Assembly: GCF_001952075.1 (NCBI RefSeq)
Contig: NZ_LXYU01000001.1
Location: forward strand, 124,001 to 188,000
Reading direction: 5' to 3'
Source of the DNA: Ditibartonella apis
GTDB taxonomy: Bacteria; Pseudomonadota; Alphaproteobacteria; Rhizobiales; Rhizobiaceae
DNA: 64,000 nt
In this document: one piece after another, positions 51,063 through 61,155 of the stretch
How the letters are laid out: each line of letters starts with the position of its first letter
How positions within the stretch are numbered: the first letter of the stretch is position 1
Made by a program: the position numbers and the translations under genes
The notes under the pieces: model-generated
The model's database searches: none
What the model saw: only the letters and a program-made list of their open reading frames with translations
Told to the model about the DNA's origin: nothing

Positions 51063-51507
51063 AAAACGTGTTACGTCCGCTTCAAATATTGATAGTTGAA
51101 CTTACTTTTGTTTGAGAAGCTGTCTTCATCAGCTTTTGTAGCTGAAATACGGCTATAATTGATTAACTCGCTTCTGCTATATTTCTTCGCACCCGCCACG
51201 ATATCACAATCATGTCCGGTTCTATGTCACATAGTTTGCCGGATAAGAAAGAACGCCCGGCACGTTAAAACTTTTACCTCATAGAAAAATCAATATCCGT
51301 TTTTGACTGGAATAATATTTCATTGCCATCAATTGACCGCAAACATTGGTCCGTTGGTGTAAAGTTTACGGCAACACTGATTTTCTCGGCAAATTTTATA
51401 AGCAGCTGATCAAGGCTCGTTAAGCCCCGCTCGGCCGGTTTAAAGCGCGTCTGGCAGACTTTAGCCAGTTTGTCCTCTTAAAACCGGCTGAAGACAAAAG
51501 CCAACAA
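51063..51507. other. Spacer after the BTLCP gene
   Basis: About 445 bases between convergent genes. A hairpin AAGCTG-TCTTCAT-CAGCTT followed by TT at 51117-51137 may weakly terminate the BTLCP transcript. A 67-codon open frame on the minus strand (51274-51477) has no start codon and no recognised similarity. Confidence 0.4.
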
Positions 51508-52614
51508 TCAGAAAGGTTTCCCTTCTATAAAGAGTTGTTCCAGACGTTTCATATCACCGGAAATATCAAAACCTTTTTTAGCAAGCCATTGGTCGTCAAG
51601 ATAGGTCGAACGGTAACGTTCACCACTATCGCAAATCAACGTTACAAGTGATCCATGTTGATGATTTTTAATCATATTGGAAATGAGCTCTGCAGCTGCA
51701 AAGACATTGGTACCGGTTGATCCGCCACAGCTGCGTCCGATAAGGCGGCTTATAACACGCATAGCTGCAAGACTTGCCTGATCGGGGACCGAAATCATGC
51801 GGTCTATCACATCCGGCATAAAAGACGGTTCGACACGTGCACGCCCAATCCCCTCAATAACCGAGCGACAACAATCTATTTCCTTTATTGAACGATCAGC
51901 ATAATGGAGATGAAAGACCGAAGCCTCCGGATCGGACACACAAAGTCTGGTAGAATATTTACGATATCTGATATATCGCCCCAATGTTGCCGATGTTCCA
52001 CCGGTTCCTGCACTTGCAATAATCCAGTTTGGCACAGGATACGGTTCTTTAGCCATCTGGCAGAAAATTGAATCAGCAATATTGTTGTTGCCCCGCCAAT
52101 CGGTTGCCCGTTCGGCAAAAGTAAACTGATCAATATAATAGCCCCCCAATTCATCCGCGAGGTTTTCAGCTGTTACATAAACCGATTTCGGATCGTCAAT
52201 AAAATGGACGCTGCCTCCATAGGCTTCAATAGCTGCGACTTTTTGTGGTGAGGTTGTCCGTGGAATAACTGTCACAAAAGGGACACCGATCAATTTGGCA
52301 AAATAGGCTTCCGAAACTGCAGTCGAACCGCTCGACGCCTCGACAATCGTTGTCTTGGGTCCAATTTTCCCATTGCAAAGAGAATAGAGGAAAAGTGAAC
52401 GCGCCAGCCGGTGTTTCAGGCTGCCAGTCGGATGGCACGATTCATCTTTCAAATACAGCGTTATTCCGCATGGTTCCGGCAAATCGTAACGGATGAGATG
52501 CGTGTCTGCCGAGCGGTTTATTTCCGCTTCTATGATTTCGATTGCTTTTTTTAACCATTCGTGGCTGCAAGAATGCGGCGCGTCATAGCTTACGGATAAA
52601 TCAACTTTATTCAC
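51508..52614 (-). CDS. PLP-dependent cysteine synthase/desulfhydrase family enzyme (Cds1-like)
   Basis: Fold-type II PLP enzyme of 368 residues. The PLP lysine is in the segment CHPTGSLKHRLARSLFLYSL, the substrate loop is EASSGSTAVS and the phosphate loop region is ASAGTGGTSATLGRYI. The SLKHRLARSLFLY segment fits the group of Mycobacterium tuberculosis Cds1, an L-cysteine desulfhydrase releasing H2S, better than CysK; this is from memory. It could also be a cysteine synthase. GTG start at 52614 with a strong AGGAGG site. Transcribed alone, in the same direction as gcrA but behind the gcrA terminator. Confidence 0.8.
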   Translation of the reverse strand: MNKVDLSVSYDAPHSCSHEWLKKAIEIIEAEINRSADTHLIRYDLPEPCGITLYLKDESCHPTGSLKHRLARSLFLYSLCNGKIGPKTTIVEASSGSTAVSEAYFAKLIGVPFVTVIPRTTSPQKVAAIEAYGGSVHFIDDPKSVYVTAENLADELGGYYIDQFTFAERATDWRGNNNIADSIFCQMAKEPYPVPNWIIASAGTGGTSATLGRYIRYRKYSTRLCVSDPEASVFHLHYADRSIKEIDCCRSVIEGIGRARVEPSFMPDVIDRMISVPDQASLAAMRVISRLIGRSCGGSTGTNVFAAAELISNMIKNHQHGSLVTLICDSGERYRSTYLDDQWLAKKGFDISGDMKRLEQLFIEGKPF

Positions 52615-52700
52615 TTCAAATCTTCCTCCTGGAAAGACCTGAAATTATAAAATAGTTTATTAAATTTGAAGAAAATACAGTTTATATTTTCTAATAAATA

Positions 52701-52732
52701 AAAAAACCTTGGAATAAACATTCCAAGGTTTT
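52701..52732 (-). terminator. Terminator of gcrA
   Basis: Perfect stem AACCTTGGAAT / ATTCCAAGGTT with a 4-base loop and a T tract on the minus strand, 40 bases after gcrA. Confidence 0.88.
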
Positions 52733-52770
52733 GACGTTTACTAGAATATTATACTCTTCTACATCAACGA

Positions 52771-53334
52771 TCAGGCTCTTACGCGACGCCGTTCCGAAAC
52801 CGGTTGAAAAGCAAGTTTTGCGTGAAAAGCACAATAGGGACCAGAGTCACCGGCGTCGGCACCACAAAAGTAGAAGTCATCCGACAACGGGTCACCAATT
52901 GGCCATTTGCAAGTGTTCTCGCTTAACTGCAACAGGCTCAAATGCCGTGACATCGGAACAACAACATCGGTTGACGGCTGTTCTTCCGCTTCTGAAACAG
53001 CATCGGCAACAAAATCCAGTTTCAAAGCTGTAGCACCAATGCTTGAAGGCTGCGGTTTTGCTGCAGCTGCGACAGCGGCGGCAACCGGCTGAACCGGCGT
53101 TGTACGCGTTGCGCGCGGTGCTTGCGGAGTAGGATTAACAACGGTTTCTGCAGGTTTTTTCGTGCGCGGCGTCGTCTTTGTTGTTTTACCACGCCCTGAC
53201 AGTTTCAATCGATGAACCTTGCCGATGACGGCATTACGGCTAACTCCGCCAAGCTGGGCAGCAATCTGGCTGGCACTCAACCCGTCACTCCAAAGCTTTT
53301 TCAAAAGTTCAACACGTTCATCTGTCCAGTTCAT
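52771..53334 (-). CDS. gcrA: Cell cycle regulator GcrA
   Basis: GcrA binds sigma-70 RNA polymerase and promoters with methylated GANTC sites and drives S-phase genes in Alphaproteobacteria. The 187-residue protein has the helix-turn-helix start MNWTDERVELLKKLW with ASQIAAQLGGVSRNAVIGKV, an Ala/Pro/Thr-rich linker (about 60-115) and the C-terminal polymerase-binding part with CKWPIGDP and FCGADAGDSGPYCAFH. ATG 53334 (GGAG upstream) is preferred over the frame opening at 53364. Divergent from argD. Confidence 0.95.
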   Translation of the reverse strand: MNWTDERVELLKKLWSDGLSASQIAAQLGGVSRNAVIGKVHRLKLSGRGKTTKTTPRTKKPAETVVNPTPQAPRATRTTPVQPVAAAVAAAAKPQPSSIGATALKLDFVADAVSEAEEQPSTDVVVPMSRHLSLLQLSENTCKWPIGDPLSDDFYFCGADAGDSGPYCAFHAKLAFQPVSERRRVRA

Positions 53335-53907
53335 ACCGGCACTCCGTTCCTTAATTTCCATCATTGCCTCATATCAGATAAGTGGCATGACAATTAACTT
53401 TATCATCTCTTTTATTGCCGGAATCCATCCCTGCGCTAAGAAGCGCAAAGCAGTCATACTTGTTATGATAATTATCCGGCAGAACCAAAAATGTTCCAGT
53501 TTTACGCTAAGTACTACTATACGCTTTGACTCTATGACAAGGGTCTACATGACCTTATATAGGTGTTTTGAGACGTTTTCCCCAACTTGCGAATCACTTT
53601 TTTCGGAAAATTCGAAAATTGCTCGTGAAAAATGTGATTTTTGCAAGATATTTTTTAAATATGGTCTTTCAAAGGCATCAATTGACTTTTTCCCTGACAG
53701 GCAGGATATTGAAAATGGATAGATTTTAGCAGCGTCGTGGCAAAATACGGCGCTGTTGATATTTTATCTCTGATAAAAACTGTTTTTCAAAAAACCTAAC
53801 GTTTCATTCAGAAAAACAGCGATATTATTGTACCTGCGATGACAGAGAGCCGGACTATCCGGCTTTTGTCACACAGGAAAATTGACGATGGAGTAGGAGA
53901 CCAGGCA
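53335..53907. other. Divergent spacer between gcrA and argD
   Basis: About 570 bases holding both promoters. GANTC sites occur at 53528-53532 and 53591-53595, about the number expected by chance. The argD ribosome binding site AGGAGA lies at 53895-53900. No gene recognised. Confidence 0.45.
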
Positions 53908-55107
53908 ATGACCCAAAACAATGCGCAACCACTTTATGATACTTTTGCACGTATCGGTTTGCGCTTCACGCGAGGAAATGGGGCCTGGCTGATCTCCGAT
54001 AATGGTGAACGCTACCTTGATTTTACCTCCGGTATTGCGGTCAATGCACTTGGCCATAATCACCCGAAGCTTGTCAAAGCCGTTGAAGAACAGGCCAACA
54101 AGCTCTGGCACGTATCAAACCTTTTTCAGTCTCCCGAACAGGAAAAAGTAGCAGAGAGACTTTGTGCAAACAGTTTTGCCGACAAGGTGTTTTTCTGTAA
54201 TTCTGGCGCCGAAGCAATCGAGTGCGCGATCAAGACAGCCAGACGTTACCAATATGTCAGTGGACACCCCGAACGTTATGAAATCATAACTTTTGAAGGT
54301 GCTTTCCATGGCCGCACACTGGCCACTCTTGCAGCCGGCGGCCAACAAAAATATCTTGAAGGCTTCGGCCCGAAAGCTCAAGGTTTCGTACAGGTTCCTT
54401 TCGACGATGAAAAGGCATTGCGTGCTGCAATTGGCGAAAAGACTGCCGCTCTTCTTATCGAACCTATTCAAGGTGAAAGCGGGTTACGTCCGGTTCCGAC
54501 CGAATTCATGCAATTATTACGTCGCATCTGTGATGAAAACGGCCTGCTCTTTATCGTTGACGAGGTGCAAACCGGTATGGGGCGCACAGGCAAACTTTTT
54601 GCCTATCAATGGTCGAATATCGAACCGGATATCATGGCGCTTGCCAAAGGCCTTGGTGGCGGTTTTCCGATTGGCGCCTGTCTTGCAACCAAAGAGGCAG
54701 CAAAAGGCATGACACCCGGCACCCATGGTTCGACATTCGGCGGGAATCTTCTTGCAATGGCTGCTGCCAATGCAGTGCTTGACGTCATGTTGTCCGATGG
54801 CTTCCTTGATCATGTCAATGCCATGGCCAATCTTTTCAAACAGGGATTGGCTTCTATCATCGACAGGTTTCCCGATGTTGTTCAATCCATTCGCGGTATC
54901 GGGCTTTTAACAGGGCTTAAATGCGTTGTCCCGAACGTCGAACTTATCGCTGCTATGCGGGATGAAAAACTTTTAACCGTTGGCGCAGGAAATAATGTTA
55001 TCCGCCTCTTGCCACCTCTCATCGTGACCGAGGATGAAATCCGCGACGGCCTTCACCGCATTGAAAAAGCTGTCCAATACGTTTCTAATGCCCACAAACA
55101 AAAATAG
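53908..55107 (+). CDS. argD: Acetylornithine aminotransferase
   Basis: ArgD is the PLP enzyme making N-acetylornithine in arginine synthesis; many also act in lysine synthesis. The 399-residue protein has the class III aminotransferase features [15 protein letters not shown], the PLP-binding Asp218 in [12 protein letters not shown] and the Schiff-base Lys247 in [15 protein letters not shown] 53908 with AGGAGA upstream is chosen over the frame opening at 53839. argF follows after 10 bases. Confidence 0.95.
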   Translation: MTQNNAQPLYDTFARIGLRFTRGNGAWLISDNGERYLDFTSGIAVNALGHNHPKLVKAVEEQANKLWHVSNLFQSPEQEKVAERLCANSFADKVFFCNSGAEAIECAIKTARRYQYVSGHPERYEIITFEGAFHGRTLATLAAGGQQKYLEGFGPKAQGFVQVPFDDEKALRAAIGEKTAALLIEPIQGESGLRPVPTEFMQLLRRICDENGLLFIVDEVQTGMGRTGKLFAYQWSNIEPDIMALAKGLGGGFPIGACLATKEAAKGMTPGTHGSTFGGNLLAMAAANAVLDVMLSDGFLDHVNAMANLFKQGLASIIDRFPDVVQSIRGIGLLTGLKCVVPNVELIAAMRDEKLLTVGAGNNVIRLLPPLIVTEDEIRDGLHRIEKAVQYVSNAHKQK

Positions 55108-55117
55108 GCTTGTTATT

Positions 55118-56041
55118 ATGACGAAGAATATTCGCCACTTCACTGATCTTTCAATTCTTTCACCCGAAACTGCGCGCAAAATCATCGAGCATGCCAAAAA
55201 GGTCAAAGCTCTTCTTAAAAAAGGGCAGTCGGAAAAACCGTTTATTGGCAAAACACTTGCCATGATTTTCGAAAAACCGTCAACACGCACACGCGTTTCG
55301 TTCGATGTCGGGATGCATCAATTGGGCGGCGAGGCCATTATGCTTACCGGCTCGGAAATGCAGCTTGGACACAGCGAAACGATTGCAGATACAGCGCGTG
55401 TATTGTCGCGCTTTGTCGACATCATTATGATCCGTACAACGGCTCATACCAGAATGCTGGAACTCGCCGAATATGCGGATGTTCCCGTAATCAATGCTTT
55501 GACAGACGACACCCACCCCTGTCAGATTCTAGCCGATATCATGACTTATGAAGAACATCGCGGACCAGTTGCCGGTAAAACTTTCGCGTGGATGGGTGAC
55601 GGGAACAATGTTCTGCATTCCCTGATCGAAGCTTCGGCATTGTTCAAATTCAAGTTGAGAATTGCAACACCTAAAGGTAGCGAACCACAACAAAAATACA
55701 TTGATTGGGCGCGTCAGCATGGTGCCGATATCGTTCTTACCAACGATGCTGAAGAAGCCGCCAAAAATGCCGATTGCATTGTTACCGATACATGGGTTTC
55801 TATGGGGCAGGAATTCCGTGCCCGTGGCCGCAATGTATTCCAGCCCTACCAAGTCAATGAAGCATTGATGAATTTGGCAAAGCCAGATGCATTGTTTATG
55901 CATTGTCTTCCCGCCCACCGCGGTGAAGAAGTTGTTGATGCTGTCATCGACGGCCCGCATTCTGTTGTCTTTGACGAAGCCGAAAACCGTTTGCACGCCC
56001 AAAAGGCTGTTCTTGAGTGGTGCTTGCAGGCGTTAAAATAA
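55118..56041 (+). CDS. argF: Ornithine carbamoyltransferase
   Basis: ArgF makes citrulline from ornithine and carbamoyl phosphate. The 307-residue protein has the carbamoyl-phosphate motif STRTR (residues 55-59), HPCQILAD and the ornithine-binding MHCLPAHRG. The frame extends upstream into argD, but ATG 55118 gives the family N-terminus [12 protein letters not shown]. Same operon as argD. Confidence 0.97.
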   Translation: MTKNIRHFTDLSILSPETARKIIEHAKKVKALLKKGQSEKPFIGKTLAMIFEKPSTRTRVSFDVGMHQLGGEAIMLTGSEMQLGHSETIADTARVLSRFVDIIMIRTTAHTRMLELAEYADVPVINALTDDTHPCQILADIMTYEEHRGPVAGKTFAWMGDGNNVLHSLIEASALFKFKLRIATPKGSEPQQKYIDWARQHGADIVLTNDAEEAAKNADCIVTDTWVSMGQEFRARGRNVFQPYQVNEALMNLAKPDALFMHCLPAHRGEEVVDAVIDGPHSVVFDEAENRLHAQKAVLEWCLQALK

Positions 56042-56099
56042 TACCTATCTATAAGGCTACTTGCAAAAGGTTCTACTGTATTTACCGGCTTCAGGCATT

Positions 56100-56138
56100 A
56101 TGAAGTATTCATCTGGACAATATGTCCAGAGACTTCAT
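56100..56138 (+). other. Long two-part hairpin between argF and hslO
   Basis: Inner stem TCTGGACA / TGTCCAGA (8 bp, 3-base loop) and outer stem ATGAAGT / ACTTCAT (7 bp) separated by a bulge (5 and 1 bases). No immediate T tract, although T's follow at 56153-56162. It may be a weak terminator or an mRNA element controlling hslO. Confidence 0.5.
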
Positions 56139-56228
56139 TGTGCCAGAGCATCTTTATTTTTTATAAAGTAAAATCGGTTGCAACCATTTTTGCAATAATA
56201 CTCTGGCAGTCTTTAAGGAAATGCGGTT

Positions 56229-57266
56229 TTGACAAAAGAAATGAATGTAAACGACCAATCGGCTCAATACAAAAAGAGCCCTTCCCTTGGTGATTTCAAT
56301 TTTGCTGGCGATGATGCAGTTGTGCCTTTCGAGGTGGAAGAGCTCGACGCACGTGGCCGCGCTGTACAATTGGGAACCGCGGTCAACAGCATTTTGTCGC
56401 GCCACCACTATCCAGAACCGGTAGCGCGGTTGCTGGCTGAAGCGATGGTTTTGACTGTTTTACTCGGCACATCATTGAAATTTGATGGTAAATTCATTTT
56501 GCAGACCAGCTCCGACGGGCCGGTCAATCTTCTGGTGTGCGATTTTAAAACCCCGTCCAGTTTGCGTGCTTATGCAAGATTTAATGAAAAGAAACTCGAA
56601 GAGGCTGTTGCTTCCGGTCATGATGCCCCTGAAGAACTTCTTGGCAAAGGAACTTTGGCACTCACAATCGATCAGGGCGAACATATGCAACGCTATCAGG
56701 GGATTGTTGCACTTGACGGTTCGAGTCTTGAAGAAATAGCGCGTAACTATTTCAAACAATCGGAACAGATTCCAACCGAAGTCAAGCTTGGCGTTGCGAC
56801 ACTTTTCGACCGTGATGAAAATGGCCATTCAAGAGAAAGCTGGCGGGCTGGCGGTGTGCTTGTCCAACATCTTCCAAAGTCTTCCATCGGAAGCAAAACG
56901 ACCAAGAAAATTGATAAGAAGACCGATCTCGACCATTGGACCGAAGTCAAGGCACTTGTCGACACAATCGAAAGTTCGGAAATGACTGATCCGCAAGTGG
57001 GAGCAGAAAGACTATTGTTCAGATTATTCCACGAACATGGTGTTAGAGTTTTCAATGCAAGAACTATTCTTGATCAATGTTCATGCTCGCGTGAAAAAAT
57101 AGAAAATGTCTTGAATACCTTCACCGCGGACGAGATAAACTCCAGCATTGAAAATGGCAGAATTACTGTAAAATGTGAATTCTGTTCGACGGTATATAAT
57201 TTCAATCCGGAAGAATTCCGGAAAACTCAAGACAATGTAGCCGATCTGAAGGCCAAGCAAAATTGA
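56229..57266 (+). CDS. hslO: Redox-regulated chaperone Hsp33
   Basis: Hsp33 is a cytoplasmic holdase activated by oxidation when its zinc is lost. The product is up to 345 residues. The C-terminal zinc centre is present as CSCSREK (CxC) and CEFCSTVY (CxxC). The start may be TTG 56229, which has AAGGA nine bases upstream, or ATG 56241. Position behind argD-argF is conserved in Rhizobiales. Confidence 0.93.
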   Translation: MTKEMNVNDQSAQYKKSPSLGDFNFAGDDAVVPFEVEELDARGRAVQLGTAVNSILSRHHYPEPVARLLAEAMVLTVLLGTSLKFDGKFILQTSSDGPVNLLVCDFKTPSSLRAYARFNEKKLEEAVASGHDAPEELLGKGTLALTIDQGEHMQRYQGIVALDGSSLEEIARNYFKQSEQIPTEVKLGVATLFDRDENGHSRESWRAGGVLVQHLPKSSIGSKTTKKIDKKTDLDHWTEVKALVDTIESSEMTDPQVGAERLLFRLFHEHGVRVFNARTILDQCSCSREKIENVLNTFTADEINSSIENGRITVKCEFCSTVYNFNPEEFRKTQDNVADLKAKQN

Positions 57267-57270
57267 TAAG

Positions 57271-57310
57271 TGCAATGCAGCCGATTGGCTGCGTTGCAAC
57301 ATTTTGTATT
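57271..57310 (+). terminator. Terminator of hslO
   Basis: Twelve-base-pair stem TGCAATGCAGCC / GGCTGCGTTGCA (one G-T wobble, 4-base loop) followed by ACATTTTGTATTT, a few bases after the stop. Confidence 0.75.
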
Positions 57311-58010
57311 TGTGTAATTCCTATAACGTAAACTGATAATGTAAACTGTTGGGCGCTTTTCTATCTAATCGTGTCGGTTTACGGGGTTTTTGTTTTCTTG
57401 AAAATTTAAACAGGTCAAAGAATATCATCAGAAAGCAATCATGATTAACCTTGTCACTTGCAAGTTCTCCTGTCCGGCTCCATTTCTCGCTGTCTTGTTG
57501 ATTGGTGTTTCACCTTGTCGCCCGCACAAATAATTATCGAAGCAGCTTTAACAAACTGATTATAGTTTCAGTTGATACCTTTCGACATTCATTGGTTCTA
57601 AACAAGGTCAAATAAAGTTTTTTAAGGAATTTTATCAATCTTTTCTCAAAACGGTTTTCAAATCGGGAAAAGTACAGATGATGAAAAGCAAAAAACGGGA
57701 CTGGTGCTTCCTCTATTTTTGCTCGTTAATTTTTTTTGGCTTCACCATTAGAGACAAGTGTCCTTTCGCTCCTCAAATCAGGTTATTTCATAAATAGTAG
57801 TGAGGAAGTGCTTGCAGGGCTTAAAATGATTGGATAGTGCAATCGAACCCTCTTAAAATTGCCGGAATCATTCTGCTATTCTAATGATAGAGCGGAGTGA
57901 ACAATCCGGTTTCCGATTTAACGCGTGAGTTTTTAACATTTTTCAAAGTCTTCCCATGTTGGCCACATTCCATAAAAATATTTGTTCAGAAAAATCGGAG
58001 CTTTGAGCCA
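57311..58010. other. 0.7-kb spacer before the PBP1A gene
   Basis: No gene recognised. The frame of the downstream gene extends back to 57897, but that extension (with WPHSIKIFVQKN) looks non-coding. GGAG for the PBP1A start lies at 57997-58000. Confidence 0.4.
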
Positions 58011-60083
58011 ATGCGCTTGACTGATGATGACCGCGCATTGCCGCCGCAAAGAGGTTCCCGTTCCAAAGGGAACAAAACACGGGGAACCGGAAGCAGGCAC
58101 GGGTTCATTTTCCGGCTGGTCAAATGGTGTTTTGTATTAGCAATATGGGGCGCTATCGCAATTGCCGGCTATGTCGGTTATGTTGCGCTCAGAATGCCGC
58201 AAGCCTCGACCTGGGACATTCCCCAACGCCCGCCGAATGTGCGTATTATCGATCGTAACGGATTTCTTATTGCCAATCGCGGAACCACCGGTGGTGAAGC
58301 CCTTTCATTAAAAGAAATGAGCCCGTGGATACCAAAGGCCGTAGTGGCAATTGAAGACCGCCGTTTTTACGACCATTATGGTGTTGATCCGATTGGAATT
58401 GCGCGCGCGATGGTAACCAATATTATCCATAGTCGCAGCAAACAGGGCGGTTCGACACTGACCCAACAATTGGCCAAAAATCTGTTTCTTTCTCCCGATA
58501 GAACATTGGAAAGAAAGGTACAGGAAGCGCTACTTGCGCTCTGGCTCGAGCATAAATACACCAAGGATCAGATCCTGGAAATGTATTTGAACCGCGTTTA
58601 TCTTGGTTCGGGTGCTTATGGTGTCGAGGCAGCCTCAAGACGATATTTCGGAAAATCGGCAAAAGATGTTGATCTGATGGAAGCCGCAACTCTGGCGGGA
58701 TTGCTAAAAGCGCCCTCGCGCCTTTCTCCTGCACGTGATCCGAAAGCTGCCAATGACCGCGCCAAACTCGTTCTTGCTGCCATGAAAGAAGAAGGTATGG
58801 TGAATGACGCCGAGGTAGCGATGGCAGAAGCCGAACCGATGGCGAAGGCTGAATCTTATTGGACAGGTTCGGAAAACTATGTCGCCGATCAGGTTGTTCA
58901 ACAATTACCATTTCTGATTGGTGAGACCGATAAGGATATTGTTGTCGAGACCACACTTGATATGACACTTGAAAGGGCTGCCGAAGAGGCAATCCGCACA
59001 CAAATTTCCGAAAACGGGGAAAAACGCGACGTTAGTCAGGGTGCACTTGTATCCATTGATAAAAGCGGGGCAATCCGCGCCATGGTGGGCGGAGTAGACT
59101 ATGCGCAAAGCCAGTTCAACCGCGCAACCGATGCAAAAAGACAACCCGGTTCGACGTTCAAACCTTTTGTCTATCTTGCTGCGCTTGAAGCCGGCCGTAC
59201 CCCCAATACAATTCGCAATGATGCACCGGTCAGAATTGGCAATTGGACGCCGAGAAATTATGGCGGCAAATATATGGGTGAAGTTACATTGACCACTGCC
59301 CTATCCCATTCGCTAAACTCTGTTGCCGCCCAATTGATTATGGAGGTCGGTACCGACAAGGTCATCGAAGTGGCTCACCGTCTTGGCATCCATTCGGCTC
59401 TTTCGGACAATGCCTCGATTGCACTCGGCACGTCGGAAGTGAGCTTGCTTGAATTGACCGGTGCATTTGTGCCTTTTGCCAATGGCGGTTATAAGCCGCA
59501 ACTGCGTCTGATCTCGAAAGTGGAAGATACGAACGGTAAAACCATATATGATTTTGGTGAAATTACTGCCAATCGCGTTGTCGAACCGGATATTGTCGGC
59601 ATGATGAACGCAATGCTTGAACAAACTGTCGAGAATGGCACAGCACGAAAAGCTGCAATCGACCGGCCGTCAGCCGGAAAAACCGGCACGAGTCAGGATT
59701 TTCGTGACGCATGGTTTATCGGCTATACAACTGATTATGTAACGGGCATATGGTTTGGCAATGACGATGGCCACCCGATGAAAACAATCTCTGGCGGTTC
59801 GCTTCCCGTACGCGCGTGGAAATCCTATATGACGGTTGCTGAAAAATCGTTACCGGTTTCGCCACTTCCGGGCAATTATAATCTGCAAAATGCAGTTCCC
59901 GGAGGCAACGATATTTTGCCTGAAAGTGAACAACCGTCGACAACGCCTTATCCGGCTCCGCCGCCTGAACCGGGAAGCAGTGACGATTATTGGGCTCCCC
60001 GTCCACAAGCCGACGTGAATGGTGGGGCTCAGCCGGTACAAACCAAAAAACGGTCATTCTTCGACTTTTTACGTGGCCGATGA
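58011..60083 (+). CDS. PBP1A-type bifunctional peptidoglycan synthase
   Basis: Class A penicillin-binding protein: polymerises glycan strands and cross-links them in the periplasm, anchored in the inner membrane. The 690-residue protein has a basic cytoplasmic tail, one membrane segment (about 40-62), a GT51 glycosyltransferase domain (catalytic Glu in EDRRFYDHYGVDP; QGGSTLTQQLAKNLFL) and a transpeptidase domain. The latter has STFKPF (Ser-x-x-Lys), SHSLN and KTGTSQDFRDAWF. The C-terminal tail is Pro-rich with a basic end. ATG 58011 is chosen because the upstream extension lacks family sequence. Confidence 0.95.
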   Translation: MRLTDDDRALPPQRGSRSKGNKTRGTGSRHGFIFRLVKWCFVLAIWGAIAIAGYVGYVALRMPQASTWDIPQRPPNVRIIDRNGFLIANRGTTGGEALSLKEMSPWIPKAVVAIEDRRFYDHYGVDPIGIARAMVTNIIHSRSKQGGSTLTQQLAKNLFLSPDRTLERKVQEALLALWLEHKYTKDQILEMYLNRVYLGSGAYGVEAASRRYFGKSAKDVDLMEAATLAGLLKAPSRLSPARDPKAANDRAKLVLAAMKEEGMVNDAEVAMAEAEPMAKAESYWTGSENYVADQVVQQLPFLIGETDKDIVVETTLDMTLERAAEEAIRTQISENGEKRDVSQGALVSIDKSGAIRAMVGGVDYAQSQFNRATDAKRQPGSTFKPFVYLAALEAGRTPNTIRNDAPVRIGNWTPRNYGGKYMGEVTLTTALSHSLNSVAAQLIMEVGTDKVIEVAHRLGIHSALSDNASIALGTSEVSLLELTGAFVPFANGGYKPQLRLISKVEDTNGKTIYDFGEITANRVVEPDIVGMMNAMLEQTVENGTARKAAIDRPSAGKTGTSQDFRDAWFIGYTTDYVTGIWFGNDDGHPMKTISGGSLPVRAWKSYMTVAEKSLPVSPLPGNYNLQNAVPGGNDILPESEQPSTTPYPAPPPEPGSSDDYWAPRPQADVNGGAQPVQTKKRSFFDFLRGR

Positions 60084-60189
60084 CAAGGAATGCGCTAAAA
60101 ATAGCTAATGTCGCTGGCAATTTGCCGTGAACACGATAAAAGTATTTTTTACGGGCTAAATATTTTCAATTTCCAGATAGGGTAAGCAC

Positions 60190-61155
60190 ATGCCAACAAT
60201 CGTCAAGAAGCTGTGTTTTATCATACCGTTAATTCTATCGTTCATCGGTGAGGCCGAAGCTTTAACCGTTGTTCCTGCGGGTAACCGTAACGCGGTGCAA
60301 CCGCCTGTTCCCGGTGCATCGGCAAAGCGCACGCGCGAACTTTCGACAAGCTATGCTGCAAAATATGCCAAAATTTACAATCTATTGAAGAATGATAGCA
60401 AACTCAGAGCGCGAATCGTTGCAACGGCCAAGGATTACGGGATCAATCCTATCCACATCGCGGGTGCAATAATTGGCGAACACACCTATAATGTTGATGT
60501 CTATGACCGTTTACAGACCTATTATGTGAAAGGCATGTCCTATCTTAATCAAGGTGTACAATTTGCCTATAACGGGGAAGATGTAACCGATTTTGTCAAA
60601 CGCAAGCAGTTTTCCCCGTGTAACGGAATTTCCGACAGCTATAGATTATGGACATGTCGCGAAAATATCTGGGATAAGGATTTTCGAGGTAAAACAGTCG
60701 ACGGGAAAAAATATCCCGATAACCGTTTCAGTGCGGTATTTTTCCAACCTTTTTTTGCCGGCCAGACTTTCGGATTAGGACAGGTCAATCCGCTTACAGC
60801 CTTGATGATGTCGGACAGAGTTAACCGGATTTCCGGTTTGCCCAAACTTTCTGCGGAAAATGGCGGACAAGTCTATAAAACCATTATGGATCCCGATCAG
60901 ACCATTCCCTATATTGCAGCAACAATCCGCCAATCCATTGATGCTTATCGCCAGATTGCCGACTTTGATATTTCGGAAAACCCCGGTTTGACTGCCACAC
61001 TCTATAATACCGGAGGGGCAGAAGCACGTGCGCGGGCATTGGCCGAAGAAAATAAGCGGGCAGTTGCACGTGGTGAAAAACCGAAATTGCCGCAAGAAAA
61101 TTATTACGGCTGGTTCGTAAACAGCAAAATCGACGATCTTAAAAAACTGTTTTAA
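60190..61155 (+). CDS. Secreted DUF1402-family protein
   Basis: Exported protein of 321 residues with a signal peptide (about 1-24, ending GEAEA). It belongs to a family (DUF1402) found mainly in Rhizobiales, with no proven function. Segments such as IHIAGAIIGEHTYNV, FGLGQVNPLTALMMSDRV and ATLYNTGGAEARARAL recall the lysozyme-like fold of lytic transglycosylases (a Glu after helix 1, then GLGQV). Position right after a peptidoglycan synthase fits a cell-wall role. That is inference. GGGTAAG precedes the ATG. Confidence 0.8.
   Translation: MPTIVKKLCFIIPLILSFIGEAEALTVVPAGNRNAVQPPVPGASAKRTRELSTSYAAKYAKIYNLLKNDSKLRARIVATAKDYGINPIHIAGAIIGEHTYNVDVYDRLQTYYVKGMSYLNQGVQFAYNGEDVTDFVKRKQFSPCNGISDSYRLWTCRENIWDKDFRGKTVDGKKYPDNRFSAVFFQPFFAGQTFGLGQVNPLTALMMSDRVNRISGLPKLSAENGGQVYKTIMDPDQTIPYIAATIRQSIDAYRQIADFDISENPGLTATLYNTGGAEARARALAEENKRAVARGEKPKLPQENYYGWFVNSKIDDLKKLF

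Noticed and set aside
51274..51477. 67-codon open frame on the minus strand with protein-like composition
   Set aside because: No start codon and no similarity I recognise; a frame of this length is expected by chance.
53528..53595. Two GANTC methylation sites in the gcrA-argD spacer
   Set aside because: The number is about that expected by chance in 570 bases, so no special CcrM control can be claimed.
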